Source: CAG-492 sp045643465
Lineage (GTDB): Bacteria; Bacillota; Clostridia; TANB77; CAG-508
Reading direction: 5' to 3'
Assembly (NCBI GenBank): GCA_045643465.1
Contig: JAZUKV010000009.1
Span: forward strand, 46,397-110,396
DNA length: 64,000 nt
A program made the translations under genes and the position numbers. The notes below the pieces were generated by a model. The model was given only the letters and a program-made list of their open reading frames with translations. It had not been told where the DNA came from and made no database searches. The stretch's first letter is position 1; each line of letters begins with the position of its first letter. Shown here piece by piece: positions 21,820 through 30,233 of this stretch.

Positions 21820-23211
21820 TTGGCTAACATAAATCAATTAAGAATGTTTAGAAATATTCATATGAGAGGTATCGGAGGAACAAGTATGAGCGGTATAGCT
21901 GAAATGCTTAAACATTGGGGATTCCATGTTACAGGTTCTGATGATAACCAATCTGAATTAACAGATAAATTAATAGCAGAAGGAATACCTGTAACAATTG
22001 GTTATGATTTTGATAATGTTTCAAGATCTAATCTTGTTGTTTATACAGCAGCTATGAAGGAAGATGATCCAGAGCTTCTACAAGCTAAAACTTTAAATAT
22101 TCCAATCGTAGAAAGAGGAGAATTTTTAGGAGAAATCACTAAAGCTTTTCAAGAAACAATATGCGTATCAGGAACTCATGGCAAAACAACTACTACTTCT
22201 ATGATTTCTTTATGTTTTCTTGAAGCTGGTTTAGATCCATCTGTTCAAGTTGGAGCTATTTTAAAACAATTAAATGGTAACTCTAGAATTGGAAATAGTG
22301 AATTTTTTATTCTTGAGGCTTGTGAATATGTAGAGAGCTTTTTAAATTTTTACCCAAAAACAGAAATTGTATTAAACATTGATAATGATCATTTAGATTA
22401 TTTTGGAAGTATCGATAATATCATATTATCTTTTGAAAAATACGTAAAACTTTTACCAGAAGATGGTTTATTAGTTGTAAATAGCGATGATCCTAATTGT
22501 GCAACTTTATCTAAATGCACTGATTCAAGAATTGTAACATTTGGTTTACAAACACAAAGTGCTAATTTTGTTGCTCGTAATATTAGCTACAATTCAAATG
22601 GATTTCCAACTTTTGATGTATATTACAATAATAATTTTTATAAAACAATATCACTTTCAGTTCCTGGAAAACACAATGTTTATAATGCTTTGGCTTGTAT
22701 AGCAACATGCCATACTTACGGAATAGATAAACAAACTATAACTTCAGCATTAAAAAAATTTACTGGAGCACATAGAAGATATGAATTCGTAGGAACTATA
22801 AATAAAAATATAAGTGTTTTTGATGATTACGCACATCATCCAACAGAGCTACAAGCAATAGCTGAAGCAACTAAACAAAAAAAGCATAACAATGCATGGA
22901 TTATATTCCAACCACATACATATAGTAGAACTAAAAATCTATTACATGATTTTGCAAAAGCTTTAGCACCTTTTGACAATATTATCATTACTGACATTTA
23001 TGCTGCACGCGAAAAAAATACTGTTGGAATTTCTGCTCAAGATTTAGTAACTGAAATTACTAAAATAGGAAGAAAAGCAACATATATGTCAAACTTTGAA
23101 GATATTGCTAAATATATAAGATCTCATACAATTAATAATGATATTGTACTTACAGTTGGTGCAGGAACAATTACTAACTTAGCTCAAATGATAGTAGATA
23201 AACCAGAATAA
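21820..23211 (+). CDS. murC: UDP-N-acetylmuramate--L-alanine ligase, UUG start
   Basis: Adds L-Ala to UDP-MurNAc, the first peptide step of peptidoglycan synthesis. The 463 residues show the Rossmann start HMRGIGGTSMSGIAEML, the ATP loop SGTHGKTTTTSM (about residues 112-123), the Mur-ligase NIDNDHLDYF and the C-terminal FDDYAHHPTE and FQPHTYSRTK signatures. The start is TTG at 21820, 12 bases after AAAGGAG; no ATG or GTG in frame fits better. It is expressed alone from its own promoter and ends at a bidirectional terminator. Confidence 0.96.
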   Translation: MANINQLRMFRNIHMRGIGGTSMSGIAEMLKHWGFHVTGSDDNQSELTDKLIAEGIPVTIGYDFDNVSRSNLVVYTAAMKEDDPELLQAKTLNIPIVERGEFLGEITKAFQETICVSGTHGKTTTTSMISLCFLEAGLDPSVQVGAILKQLNGNSRIGNSEFFILEACEYVESFLNFYPKTEIVLNIDNDHLDYFGSIDNIILSFEKYVKLLPEDGLLVVNSDDPNCATLSKCTDSRIVTFGLQTQSANFVARNISYNSNGFPTFDVYYNNNFYKTISLSVPGKHNVYNALACIATCHTYGIDKQTITSALKKFTGAHRRYEFVGTINKNISVFDDYAHHPTELQAIAEATKQKKHNNAWIIFQPHTYSRTKNLLHDFAKALAPFDNIIITDIYAAREKNTVGISAQDLVTEITKIGRKATYMSNFEDIAKYIRSHTINNDIVLTVGAGTITNLAQMIVDKPE

Positions 23212-23213
23212 AA

Positions 23214-23258
23214 ATAAAAAAGTGAATCTAACTTCTTTAAAGTTGATTCACTTTTTAT
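23214..23258. terminator. bidirectional terminator after murC
   Basis: Stem GTGAATC..AACTT/AAGTT..GATTCAC (23222-23234 with 23240-23251) flanked by A- and T-runs. Confidence 0.8.
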
Positions 23259-23260
23259 TT

Positions 23261-24385
23261 TTAACTTTCTTTTCTTATATAATCATACTCTGATATTTTT
23301 GGAAATAAAAATTGCATTCCGCCATCTACCAATTGCCCTTTTTCTTTATGAGAATTAAAGAATTCGCCTCTTCCTTTTAAGAAATATTTATATTTAGTAT
23401 CAGATGAAACTTTTCCTTTACCTACAATTATAGGATCATCCCAGGTACAATCAACAGCATACCAATCACCTTTAAGATATACATAGTTCCATGCATGGCT
23501 CTCCCTAGTATTATTTTGAGAATTAATTCCTTCCCCTGATATCATAACACATGGTATATCTAATTTATCCATTAATGATTTAAATAATCTAGCATATCCC
23601 TCACAAACAACTTCTTTATCATATAATGCACCATAAATATTTGAAGTATTATTACCTTCTAAATTATAACTTACATTATCTACTATCCAATTATGTACCT
23701 TTACTATTTTATAATATTCATTTTTTTCAGTTATTTGATTAATAATCTTATTTTCTTCAGTTTTTACATAATTGATTGCTTGTTCGACTTCAGCTAAATT
23801 GTTAAATCCATTTACAAGATAATTATCGTTTTTTCCTTTGCTTATGTAAAATTCATAATTAGTCTTCGATCCTATCTTTACAGTTTTGCTTACCAAACAC
23901 ATTTTAGTTCCATCAATATAGAACACATCTACATTGTCGTTTCTAAATGCATCCCAAGCATTTTGAAATGCAACCATTAATGAGTTATTCAAATTATTTG
24001 TATCTACTAACGTAGCTAATTTTGAAGAAATTTTGATATTGTCTTCTCCTTTTTTTAGTTTATCCAAATTATTTAATATCTCTGCATAAATTATTTTTGA
24101 TGGTTCATCCAATTGATCATAAAAAAATCTATCTTGGCTATTGTTTATTTCATATATTTTAGTATCTTCGTCATCAGACTCGTAATTTTCTACTATATAG
24201 CTTAAATCACCTGTTTTTTCTTTTACTTTACTAATTATTGAGTTAATATTTTTCTTAGCATTTATTACATATTTATTATTCATAAGAAAATCAACATGAT
24301 AACATGCATAAACAAAACCTACAATTAAACCTACTATTACTAATTTTATAATAATTCCAACTATAGTTTTCTTTTTTCTTTCCAT
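23261..24385 (-). CDS. membrane-anchored transglutaminase-like protein
   Basis: A 374-residue protein with an N-terminal membrane anchor (IVGIIIKLVIVGLIVGFVYA, residues 8-27) and an extracytoplasmic domain. The C-terminal part is a transglutaminase-like fold of the bacterial type: KVHNWIVDNVSYN, then the catalytic Cys in VCEGYARLFKSLMD, His in SHAWNYVYLKGDWYAVD and Asp in DCTWDDP. Such proteins are usually cysteine proteases or wall-peptide processors, not cross-linkers. It follows the ftsZ-like gene by 21 bp with an AGGAGG site, so the two are probably co-transcribed. Substrate unknown. Confidence 0.85.
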   Translation of the reverse strand: MERKKKTIVGIIIKLVIVGLIVGFVYACYHVDFLMNNKYVINAKKNINSIISKVKEKTGDLSYIVENYESDDEDTKIYEINNSQDRFFYDQLDEPSKIIYAEILNNLDKLKKGEDNIKISSKLATLVDTNNLNNSLMVAFQNAWDAFRNDNVDVFYIDGTKMCLVSKTVKIGSKTNYEFYISKGKNDNYLVNGFNNLAEVEQAINYVKTEENKIINQITEKNEYYKIVKVHNWIVDNVSYNLEGNNTSNIYGALYDKEVVCEGYARLFKSLMDKLDIPCVMISGEGINSQNNTRESHAWNYVYLKGDWYAVDCTWDDPIIVGKGKVSSDTKYKYFLKGRGEFFNSHKEKGQLVDGGMQFLFPKISEYDYIRKES

Positions 24386-24406
24386 ATTCCTCCTAATTAA
24401 TCTTCA

Positions 24407-25366
24407 TTAGTTATTTTCATTTACTCCAGTTGCAATAACAGTAACTATAACCTCATCTCCAAGCTCTTCATTTATTACTGTTCCAAAAATAATATTTGCT
24501 TCATCATCAACAATTTCATTTATTATAGCAACACTACTATTAATTTCAGCTAATGATAAATCTTTGCTTCCTTGAACATTAAATATAATTCCTTTTGCTC
24601 CATTAATATTAACCGTTGTTAAGGGATTTTCTATTGCTTTATGTGTTGCTATTGATAAAGCATCTTCTCCTGAAGCATGCCCTATACCTAAATATGCCAA
24701 TCCTCTTATTCCGATTATTGTAGTTATATCAGCAAAATCTATGTTTATTTCTCCTACTGTATTTAACATATTTGTTATTCCAACAATACCTTGCTTTAGC
24801 ACATTGTCTGCTTGTTTAAATGCATTTAACATTGTAATATTTTCATTACTTAATTTTAATAATTTATCATTTTCAATAACTATTAAAGAATTTACCTGCT
24901 CTTTTAATTTAGCAATACCCTTTTCTGCATTTCTTAATCTAGCTCTTCCTTCAAATTTAAATGGTTTAGTAACTATTCCTATTGTTAATATTTCCATTTC
25001 TTTTGCCATTTCTGCAATAACTGGTAAAGCACCTGTTCCAGTGCCTCCACCCATACCAGCTGTTAAAAATAATAAATCTGTATTTTTAATTTTAGAATGT
25101 ATCTCATCTAAATTTTCTTTTGCAGATTTTTCTCCAACATCCGGGTTAGCACCAGCACCAATTCCTTGAGCTTCATTCTCTCCTATTTGAATAATATGCC
25201 TAGCTTTTGATTTTGAAGCTGAAATTGCATTTGTATCTACAATAATAAAATCAACATTTTGAATATCATCTTCTATCATTCGGTTTACAGCATTACTTCC
25301 ACCTCCACCAGCTCCTAAAACTTTGATTTTAACTATTGTTTCTTTGGTATATAATTCGCTACCCAT
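24407..25366 (-). CDS. ftsZ: FtsZ-family GTPase lacking the C-terminal tail
   Basis: A tubulin-like GTPase of 319 residues. The core is intact: KVLGAGGGGSNAVNRMI, the tubulin signature GGMGGGTGTGALPVIA, the T6 region and a T7 loop INIDFADITTI with the catalytic Asp. The protein stops at EVIVTVIATGVNENN, just after the polymerising domain, so it has neither the variable linker nor the C-terminal peptide that binds FtsA, SepF and ZapA. Normal FtsZ is about 350-400 residues. It also sits outside a division gene cluster, next to a transglutaminase-like gene. It may be a second FtsZ, or the sole one with a lost tail; the window cannot tell. Confidence 0.88.
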   Translation of the reverse strand: MGSELYTKETIVKIKVLGAGGGGSNAVNRMIEDDIQNVDFIIVDTNAISASKSKARHIIQIGENEAQGIGAGANPDVGEKSAKENLDEIHSKIKNTDLLFLTAGMGGGTGTGALPVIAEMAKEMEILTIGIVTKPFKFEGRARLRNAEKGIAKLKEQVNSLIVIENDKLLKLSNENITMLNAFKQADNVLKQGIVGITNMLNTVGEINIDFADITTIIGIRGLAYLGIGHASGEDALSIATHKAIENPLTTVNINGAKGIIFNVQGSKDLSLAEINSSVAIINEIVDDEANIIFGTVINEELGDEVIVTVIATGVNENN

Positions 25367-25402
25367 AATAAATTTTTCCTCCTACATCTTTTTGCTTTGT
25401 GT

Positions 25403-25431
25403 ATTATATACATTGATTAAAAATTTTTCAA
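25403..25431 (-). promoter_or_regulatory. promoter of the ftsZ-like gene
   Basis: TTGAAA (25426-25431), 17-bp spacer, TATAAT (25403-25408) on the minus strand. Confidence 0.8.
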
Positions 25432-25460
25432 TATAAATATAATACTTAATTTTGCAAATT

Positions 25461-27056
25461 TTATCTATCCTCTTTATTATTACATTGTTTATCAATAACT
25501 TGCCTTTCCAAATCCGCATCTAAAAATACAACATCTTCATCATCTATACAATATACAGCCAATTTAGGCTTATACTTTGATTTTGAATCAGTCTTATGAC
25601 CACATCCTGCATCTATTCTTATTAATCCATTTTCTGGCGCAGCTATAATTCTACCACAAATTGGATCATGACCACATATTGTTGTAAATCCATATTTTTC
25701 ACGTATTTCTCGATATGTTTCATTAACATATCTTTTTTCTACTAGCCATGACATCCTATATTTATCTTCACATACTTCATTCATCGTTATTCCTTTGTGA
25801 TCTTTTTTTAATCGCTCTAATAGCTCTTTGTCATCAGGATTAACTGCTGCATGGACAAATAAATAATCTCTATCGTTAATATTTTTATGCAATATCACAT
25901 ATGATGAATCTATATAATTATAAATTTCATCTTGTCTACCTTCAGGCAAACTCATATACTTTAACATCGTATATATTCCTTTATTATCATACAAATATAA
26001 TTTCATCCACATTGACTCTTCACTGCTAATATTATATTTATATTTAATTCTATCCCTTATTTTATTTTTCTCTACTGTTATCCTCAATATATCTTTTGAT
26101 AATCTTTCAAATTGTTCATCACTCATAGATTTCTTTTTAAATTTTTCATTTTTTAAATCTGTAAGTTTTTCAGCTTTTACAAAAAAAGTATAATAATCAT
26201 TTATTAGGCTAATTACATCTAATTCTTTTCCATTCTTTTCATAATATGCTTTTTTTATAGTATTTATGCACTTGATATTTTTGAAAAACATCCATTCATG
26301 ATTTCCTGATATAAACTTAATTTTAGGATTGTTAGTTGGACTTTTTTCCCTTTCAATAATATCTTGTAATATTTTTATACCATCTTTACCTCTATCTATT
26401 ACATCTCCTAGTATATATAAGGTATCTGTATCTTTTAATTTTTTCATACATTCTATATACGGATTCCACATTCCATGTATATCTGCTATTGCATAAGATT
26501 TTCTTTCATTATTTTGGTTACTTTTTTTATTTTTTAACTTTTCGTCTGTTTCATTTGTTATTTTTACAGCCTTAATTTTATTTGATGGATACTGAGCTAA
26601 TATTTCCAATAGCTCTTGTTTTTTTAGTTCCGCTTGCTCTTTTTTCTTTTTATTTTCTTCTTCTTTTTTTAGCTCTGCTTTCTGCTCAACAATCTCTTTT
26701 AACTCATCTAAATTCTCATTAAAAAGCTCATCTGCATTCTTTTTAGCATTAACCATATAAAATTTTTCTTTGGCATATTTTCCGTCTTGTTGCTGAATTA
26801 AATTTCCTATATAAATAAAATCATTATTTTTTTCGTTATTAGATCCAAAAACTTCATCTATTAAGATCTTCTTTTGTAAATTTTCACTTAATTGGCCAAT
26901 GTTAACCGTTATTCCATCATTTGGATAATCTGCAAAAATAACTTTTCGCTCTTTTAAATAATTATTATGAGTAACTTCAACATTATACATTTGATATGAC
27001 TTATCTTTTACATCAATCTTTTCAGAATTCCCAATACTATATCCTATAATCCCCAT
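25461..27056 (-). CDS. PPP-family metallophosphatase with a novel N-terminal region
   Basis: A 531-residue protein. The C-terminal half (about residues 190-510) is a serine/threonine PPP-type phosphatase domain, as in bacterial diadenosine tetraphosphatase and lambda phosphatase relatives: DIHGMWNPYIE, GDVIDRGKDG, SGNHEWMF and VHAAVNP supply the metal ligands. The first 125 residues are a domain I do not recognise (MGIIGYSIGNSEKIDVKDKS), joined by a Lys/Glu-rich coiled coil (about 130-165). An upstream frame extension to 27116 exists, but the promoter -10 box at 27088-27093 and a GAGAGG site support the ATG at 27056. Substrate unknown. Confidence 0.8.
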   Translation of the reverse strand: MGIIGYSIGNSEKIDVKDKSYQMYNVEVTHNNYLKERKVIFADYPNDGITVNIGQLSENLQKKILIDEVFGSNNEKNNDFIYIGNLIQQQDGKYAKEKFYMVNAKKNADELFNENLDELKEIVEQKAELKKEEENKKKKEQAELKKQELLEILAQYPSNKIKAVKITNETDEKLKNKKSNQNNERKSYAIADIHGMWNPYIECMKKLKDTDTLYILGDVIDRGKDGIKILQDIIEREKSPTNNPKIKFISGNHEWMFFKNIKCINTIKKAYYEKNGKELDVISLINDYYTFFVKAEKLTDLKNEKFKKKSMSDEQFERLSKDILRITVEKNKIRDRIKYKYNISSEESMWMKLYLYDNKGIYTMLKYMSLPEGRQDEIYNYIDSSYVILHKNINDRDYLFVHAAVNPDDKELLERLKKDHKGITMNEVCEDKYRMSWLVEKRYVNETYREIREKYGFTTICGHDPICGRIIAAPENGLIRIDAGCGHKTDSKSKYKPKLAVYCIDDEDVVFLDADLERQVIDKQCNNKEDR

Positions 27057-27087
27057 TCTTTTAAACCTCTCTTTTTTATTCATAAGT

Positions 27088-27116
27088 ATTATATTACAAT
27101 AGAAAAAAAATACCAA
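27088..27116 (-). promoter_or_regulatory. promoter of the PPP phosphatase gene
   Basis: TTGGTA (27111-27116), 17-bp spacer, TATAAT (27088-27093) on the minus strand; start near 27081. Confidence 0.7.
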
Positions 27117-27143
27117 GTATTATTAGATAATATTTTACAAAAT

Positions 27144-27186
27144 AAAAAATGAAGAATTTTATTTTTAAAATTCTTCACTTTTTTAT
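27144..27186 (-). terminator. terminator of the zinc transporter operon
   Basis: 10-bp stem GAAGAATTTT/AAAATTCTTC (27151-27160 with 27167-27176) followed by a T-run on the minus strand. Confidence 0.75.
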
Positions 27187-27999
27187 TTATATTCTTACCC
27201 TTTTAAATACACTTGCTAGTAATAAAGCTATAATATATATACCTACTATGCATGCTCCAGTTGGCAAATTTAGGAAGAATGAAAATAAAATTCCAAATAT
27301 AAAGCATACTATAGATATTAGTACTGATAGTATAACCATATTTTTAAAACTATTTGTTAGTTTTCTTGCTATTATTGCTGGGAATACTATCAAACTTGAA
27401 ATTAATAATGTTCCCATCATTCTCATTCCTAATACCACTACTATTGCTGTTATTAAAGAAATTAAGAATTGATAAAATGTAACATTTATGCCACAAACTT
27501 TTGCATATTTTTCATCATAAGTTATCATAAATAATCGATTATAGAAAAATATAAATATGATAACCAATAATATTGATAAAATTACACTTATTATAACATC
27601 TGAAGTTGTCATTGATAAAATACTTCCGAACATATAATTATATACATCAATATTGAAACCTTTAGATAACGCCGTAATTATTACTCCAAAAGCAAGAGCT
27701 GATGTTGATACAAGAGCAATAGTAACGTCTCCTGATGCACCTTTTTTTTGGCTTATTAATAATATAATAAATGATGCAATAATTACTATTGGTATAGCTA
27801 CATACATCTCTGGTAAGTTAAACACCAATGCTAATGATAGTGATGCAAATCCTACTTCTCCCAATCCGTGACCAATCATTGAATATTTTTTTAATACTAA
27901 AATTACTCCGATTAGTGCTGCACAAAAAGAAATTGCAATACCACATATAATAGCTCTTTGCATAAATGGATAATTTAACAATTCTATAATTGCATTCAT
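27187..27999 (-). CDS. znuB: zinc ABC transporter permease ZnuB
   Basis: The membrane channel of a zinc (or manganese) ABC importer. The 270 residues hold about eight to nine membrane segments and the ABC-3 family landmarks: PFMQRAIICGIAISFCAALIG, KKYSMIGHGLGEVGFAS (the loop touching the ATPase), and GMRMMGTLLISSLIVFPAIIA. It is the last gene of zur-znuA-znuC-znuB, 41 bp after znuC, and is followed by a terminator. Zinc is favoured over manganese because the operon starts with a Zur-like regulator and the binding protein has a His-rich loop. Confidence 0.92.
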   Translation of the reverse strand: MNAIIELLNYPFMQRAIICGIAISFCAALIGVILVLKKYSMIGHGLGEVGFASLSLALVFNLPEMYVAIPIVIIASFIILLISQKKGASGDVTIALVSTSALAFGVIITALSKGFNIDVYNYMFGSILSMTTSDVIISVILSILLVIIFIFFYNRLFMITYDEKYAKVCGINVTFYQFLISLITAIVVVLGMRMMGTLLISSLIVFPAIIARKLTNSFKNMVILSVLISIVCFIFGILFSFFLNLPTGACIVGIYIIALLLASVFKRVRI

Positions 28000-28040
28000 A
28001 TAAACTTTCTCCTCTCTTTATGTTCCTTTAAATACTTAGA

Positions 28041-28703
28041 TTAAAATCCTTTCCAATCTGAAATCTTTCCATCAAATTTAACTGTTGTAGCCATACATAT
28101 AACTCTAACATCCATTGATTTAATTTCATCTAAATCATGTGTAGCCATAATTATTGTCATATCATTTTCTTTATGCAATTTATTTAAAATGTTATATAAA
28201 TCTTTTGTTATATTTACATCTAGTCCACTGCATGGTTCATCCAATATAATTAAATCTGGCTCTCTTATTATAGATCTTGCAAGCATGACTCTTTGTCTTT
28301 GCCCACCTGATAATTCTCCTATTTGACAATTGATTATACCTTTAATTCCAAGAGTATCGCATACCTTATCAAATAATTCATAATCCTTTTTTGTATAAAA
28401 AGGCAACTTTTTGTGCTGTTGCACTCCTGTCATAATAATTTCTTTTGCAGTTGCTGGGAAATCTAAATCTTTCATATTATTTTGTGCTAAATATGAAATT
28501 TTGCTTTCATTAATATTTTTAATTATCTCTCCTGAATCTTTTTTGTGAAGTCCAACTATAGTTTTTATTAATGTGCTCTTTCCTGATCCATTTTCTCCAA
28601 CTAAACAAATATATTCACCTTTTTCCACAGTAAAATTTACATTTTTTATAGCTTCATGATTATCATATGAAGCTGATAAATCTTTCACTTCTAAAATACT
28701 CAT
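28041..28703 (-). CDS. znuC: zinc ABC transporter ATP-binding protein ZnuC
   Basis: The ATPase that powers the zinc importer. The 220 residues include Walker A GENGSGKST (about 37-45), Q-loop SYLAQNN, the ABC signature LSGGQRQRVMLAR, Walker B LIILDEPCSGLD and the switch His in MATHDLDEI. The gap to znuA is 13 bp. The length is normal for the family. Confidence 0.94.
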   Translation of the reverse strand: MSILEVKDLSASYDNHEAIKNVNFTVEKGEYICLVGENGSGKSTLIKTIVGLHKKDSGEIIKNINESKISYLAQNNMKDLDFPATAKEIIMTGVQQHKKLPFYTKKDYELFDKVCDTLGIKGIINCQIGELSGGQRQRVMLARSIIREPDLIILDEPCSGLDVNITKDLYNILNKLHKENDMTIIMATHDLDEIKSMDVRVICMATTVKFDGKISDWKGF

Positions 28704-28716
28704 ATTGCCTCCACTT

Positions 28717-29667
28717 TTAATAATTTAATGCTCGTTTTAAATTTTCTAAATTCTTCTTCATTATACTAATATATGTTTCATTATTATTTAAATCTTCTTG
28801 AGAAACATTATGAACTGTATGCATTACTAATTTCTTTGTGTTAGTTTCTGAACTAATAGCGTCAGCTATTTTTCCAGAAGATAGCTCCTGATAAAAAATA
28901 ACTGGTATCTTATTTTCATTAATATAGTCAATTACTTTCTTAACATTGTATACACTAGGCTCTGTGTCTTCTCCACAAGAATCATATGCTGTAACATATT
29001 CTAGATTGTATCGCTCTATAAAATATGCATATGCAAAAGTTCCCCCAAAAGCTATTTTCTTATTTTTTGATGAATCAACTGTATTTTGAAATTCTTCATC
29101 TAAATTTTGTATCTCTTTAATGTACTTATTTGCATTTTGACAATAAAATTCTGTATTTTTTGAATCGATCTTGCATAATTCATCACATATGTTTCTAACC
29201 ATTAGTATTGCATTTTGCGGATTTAACCAAATATGTGGATCATATTCGTGCTCATGATGTTCATGATGCTCTTCATGTTCTTCTTCATCATGGTCTTCAC
29301 TTTTTATCAATTCAATATTTTTTGAAGCATCTAATATTTGAGTATCTGCATCTATGCTTGAAGCTATTTTGTCTGACCATGGTTCCATATATTTACCTGT
29401 ATATATAAATAAATCTGAATTATTTATCTTTATTAAATCCTGTGGTGTTGGCTCATATGTGTGTGTTTCTGTTCCTGGAGTTAATAACAATGAAACTTCT
29501 ACTTTCTCTCCACCTATCTGTTTTACAAAATCATATTGGGGAAATAATGTTGCAACAACAGTAATTTTTTCACTGCTAACTTTTTCTTTACTATTTGCAC
29601 TAATTATTGTTAAAATAATTGAAAATAATAATATAATTGTACATAAAAATGCAATTCCTTTTTTCAT
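28717..29667 (-). CDS. znuA: zinc-binding protein ZnuA
   Basis: The extracytoplasmic zinc receptor (cluster A-I/ZnuA family). The 316-residue protein has an N-terminal signal or anchor (IAFLCTIILLFSIILTIISA, no clear lipobox Cys), the first metal His in TPGTETHTYEPTPQD, and a His/Glu-rich loop HDEEEHEEHHEHHEHEYDPH that ends in the second ligand, DPHIWLNPQNA. Later motifs FGGTFAYAYFIERY and YQELSSGKIADAI are family-typical. His-rich loops mark zinc rather than manganese receptors. The lack of a lipobox is odd for a Gram-positive; the hydrophobic N-terminus probably stays as an anchor. Confidence 0.93.
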   Translation of the reverse strand: MKKGIAFLCTIILLFSIILTIISANSKEKVSSEKITVVATLFPQYDFVKQIGGEKVEVSLLLTPGTETHTYEPTPQDLIKINNSDLFIYTGKYMEPWSDKIASSIDADTQILDASKNIELIKSEDHDEEEHEEHHEHHEHEYDPHIWLNPQNAILMVRNICDELCKIDSKNTEFYCQNANKYIKEIQNLDEEFQNTVDSSKNKKIAFGGTFAYAYFIERYNLEYVTAYDSCGEDTEPSVYNVKKVIDYINENKIPVIFYQELSSGKIADAISSETNTKKLVMHTVHNVSQEDLNNNETYISIMKKNLENLKRALNY

Positions 29668-29682
29668 AATTCTTATCCTTTC

Positions 29683-30093
29683 CTAATTTTTTAAACATTC
29701 ACTGCAGGTTCCATATAAAACGGTTTTACATGGGTCTAACATAAATTTATGCTCCTTATATATATGCTCTTGCAAATTTTTTATTTCTTCACAATTTAAA
29801 TGAATTAAATTTCCGCAGTATATGCATTTTAAATGATAATGGGTATTACATACATCTGTATCATCTATATATTGATAGCATGCTGCATCATTTCTTTCTG
29901 CAGTAACGTATTTTCTTATAATGTTTTCTTCTACTAAATTATCAAGATATCTATAAACTGTTGATTTACTTATTGGATTATCTGAATTTTTAAAATATTC
30001 TATTATCTCTTCTGCAGTTATATGTTTTTTTGTATTTGCCTTTAAGAATTCTAAAATATGTAATCTTTGCTTTGTTCTATAATTTTTTTCCAT
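29683..30093 (-). CDS. zur: Fur-family regulator, probably Zur
   Basis: A metal-dependent repressor of about 136 residues. The winged helix includes TAEEIIEYFKNSDNPISKST and VYRYLDNLVEENIIRKY; the metal sites include HYHLKCIYCGNLIHLNC and the C-terminal pair CKTVLYGTCSEC, giving a structural Cys4 zinc site. A upstream ATG three codons earlier abuts the GAGGG site, so the second ATG (30093) is used. It heads the znu operon and a perfect 7-1-7 operator overlaps its promoter, so it should repress itself and zinc uptake when zinc is plentiful. Confidence 0.92.
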   Translation of the reverse strand: MEKNYRTKQRLHILEFLKANTKKHITAEEIIEYFKNSDNPISKSTVYRYLDNLVEENIIRKYVTAERNDAACYQYIDDTDVCNTHYHLKCIYCGNLIHLNCEEIKNLQEHIYKEHKFMLDPCKTVLYGTCSECLKN

Positions 30094-30139
30094 TATATTC
30101 ATTCCCTCTTTTCCTTTAATTGAAATGAAATTTCTAATT

Positions 30140-30154
30140 TGAAACTGAGTTTCA
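30140..30154. promoter_or_regulatory. Zur/Fur box, 7-1-7 palindrome
   Basis: TGAAACT-G-AGTTTCA is a perfect 7-1-7 inverted repeat. It starts at the last base of the -10 box and covers the transcription start of zur. A weaker similar repeat lies next to it (about 30121-30135). Confidence 0.8.
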
Positions 30155-30182
30155 TTTTACCACTTTACTATTTTTTTGTCAA
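30154..30182 (-). promoter_or_regulatory. promoter of zur-znuACB
   Basis: TTGACA (30177-30182), 17-bp spacer, TAAAAT (30154-30159) on the minus strand. Confidence 0.85.
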
Positions 30183-30222
30183 CCAAAAAATAACAGATTA
30201 CCTTATGATAATCTGTTATTTT
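30183..30222 (-). terminator. terminator of the Big_2 surface protein operon
   Basis: 13-bp stem AAATAACAGATTA/TAATCTGTTATTT (30188-30200 with 30209-30221) followed by T6 on the minus strand. It separates this operon from zur. Confidence 0.85.
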
Positions 30223-30233
30223 TATATTTTTAA

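Noticed and set aside
29250..29300. Short His/Glu-codon repeat in znuA
   Set aside because: It is the metal-binding His-rich loop of the receptor and is expected in this family; not a DNA repeat element.
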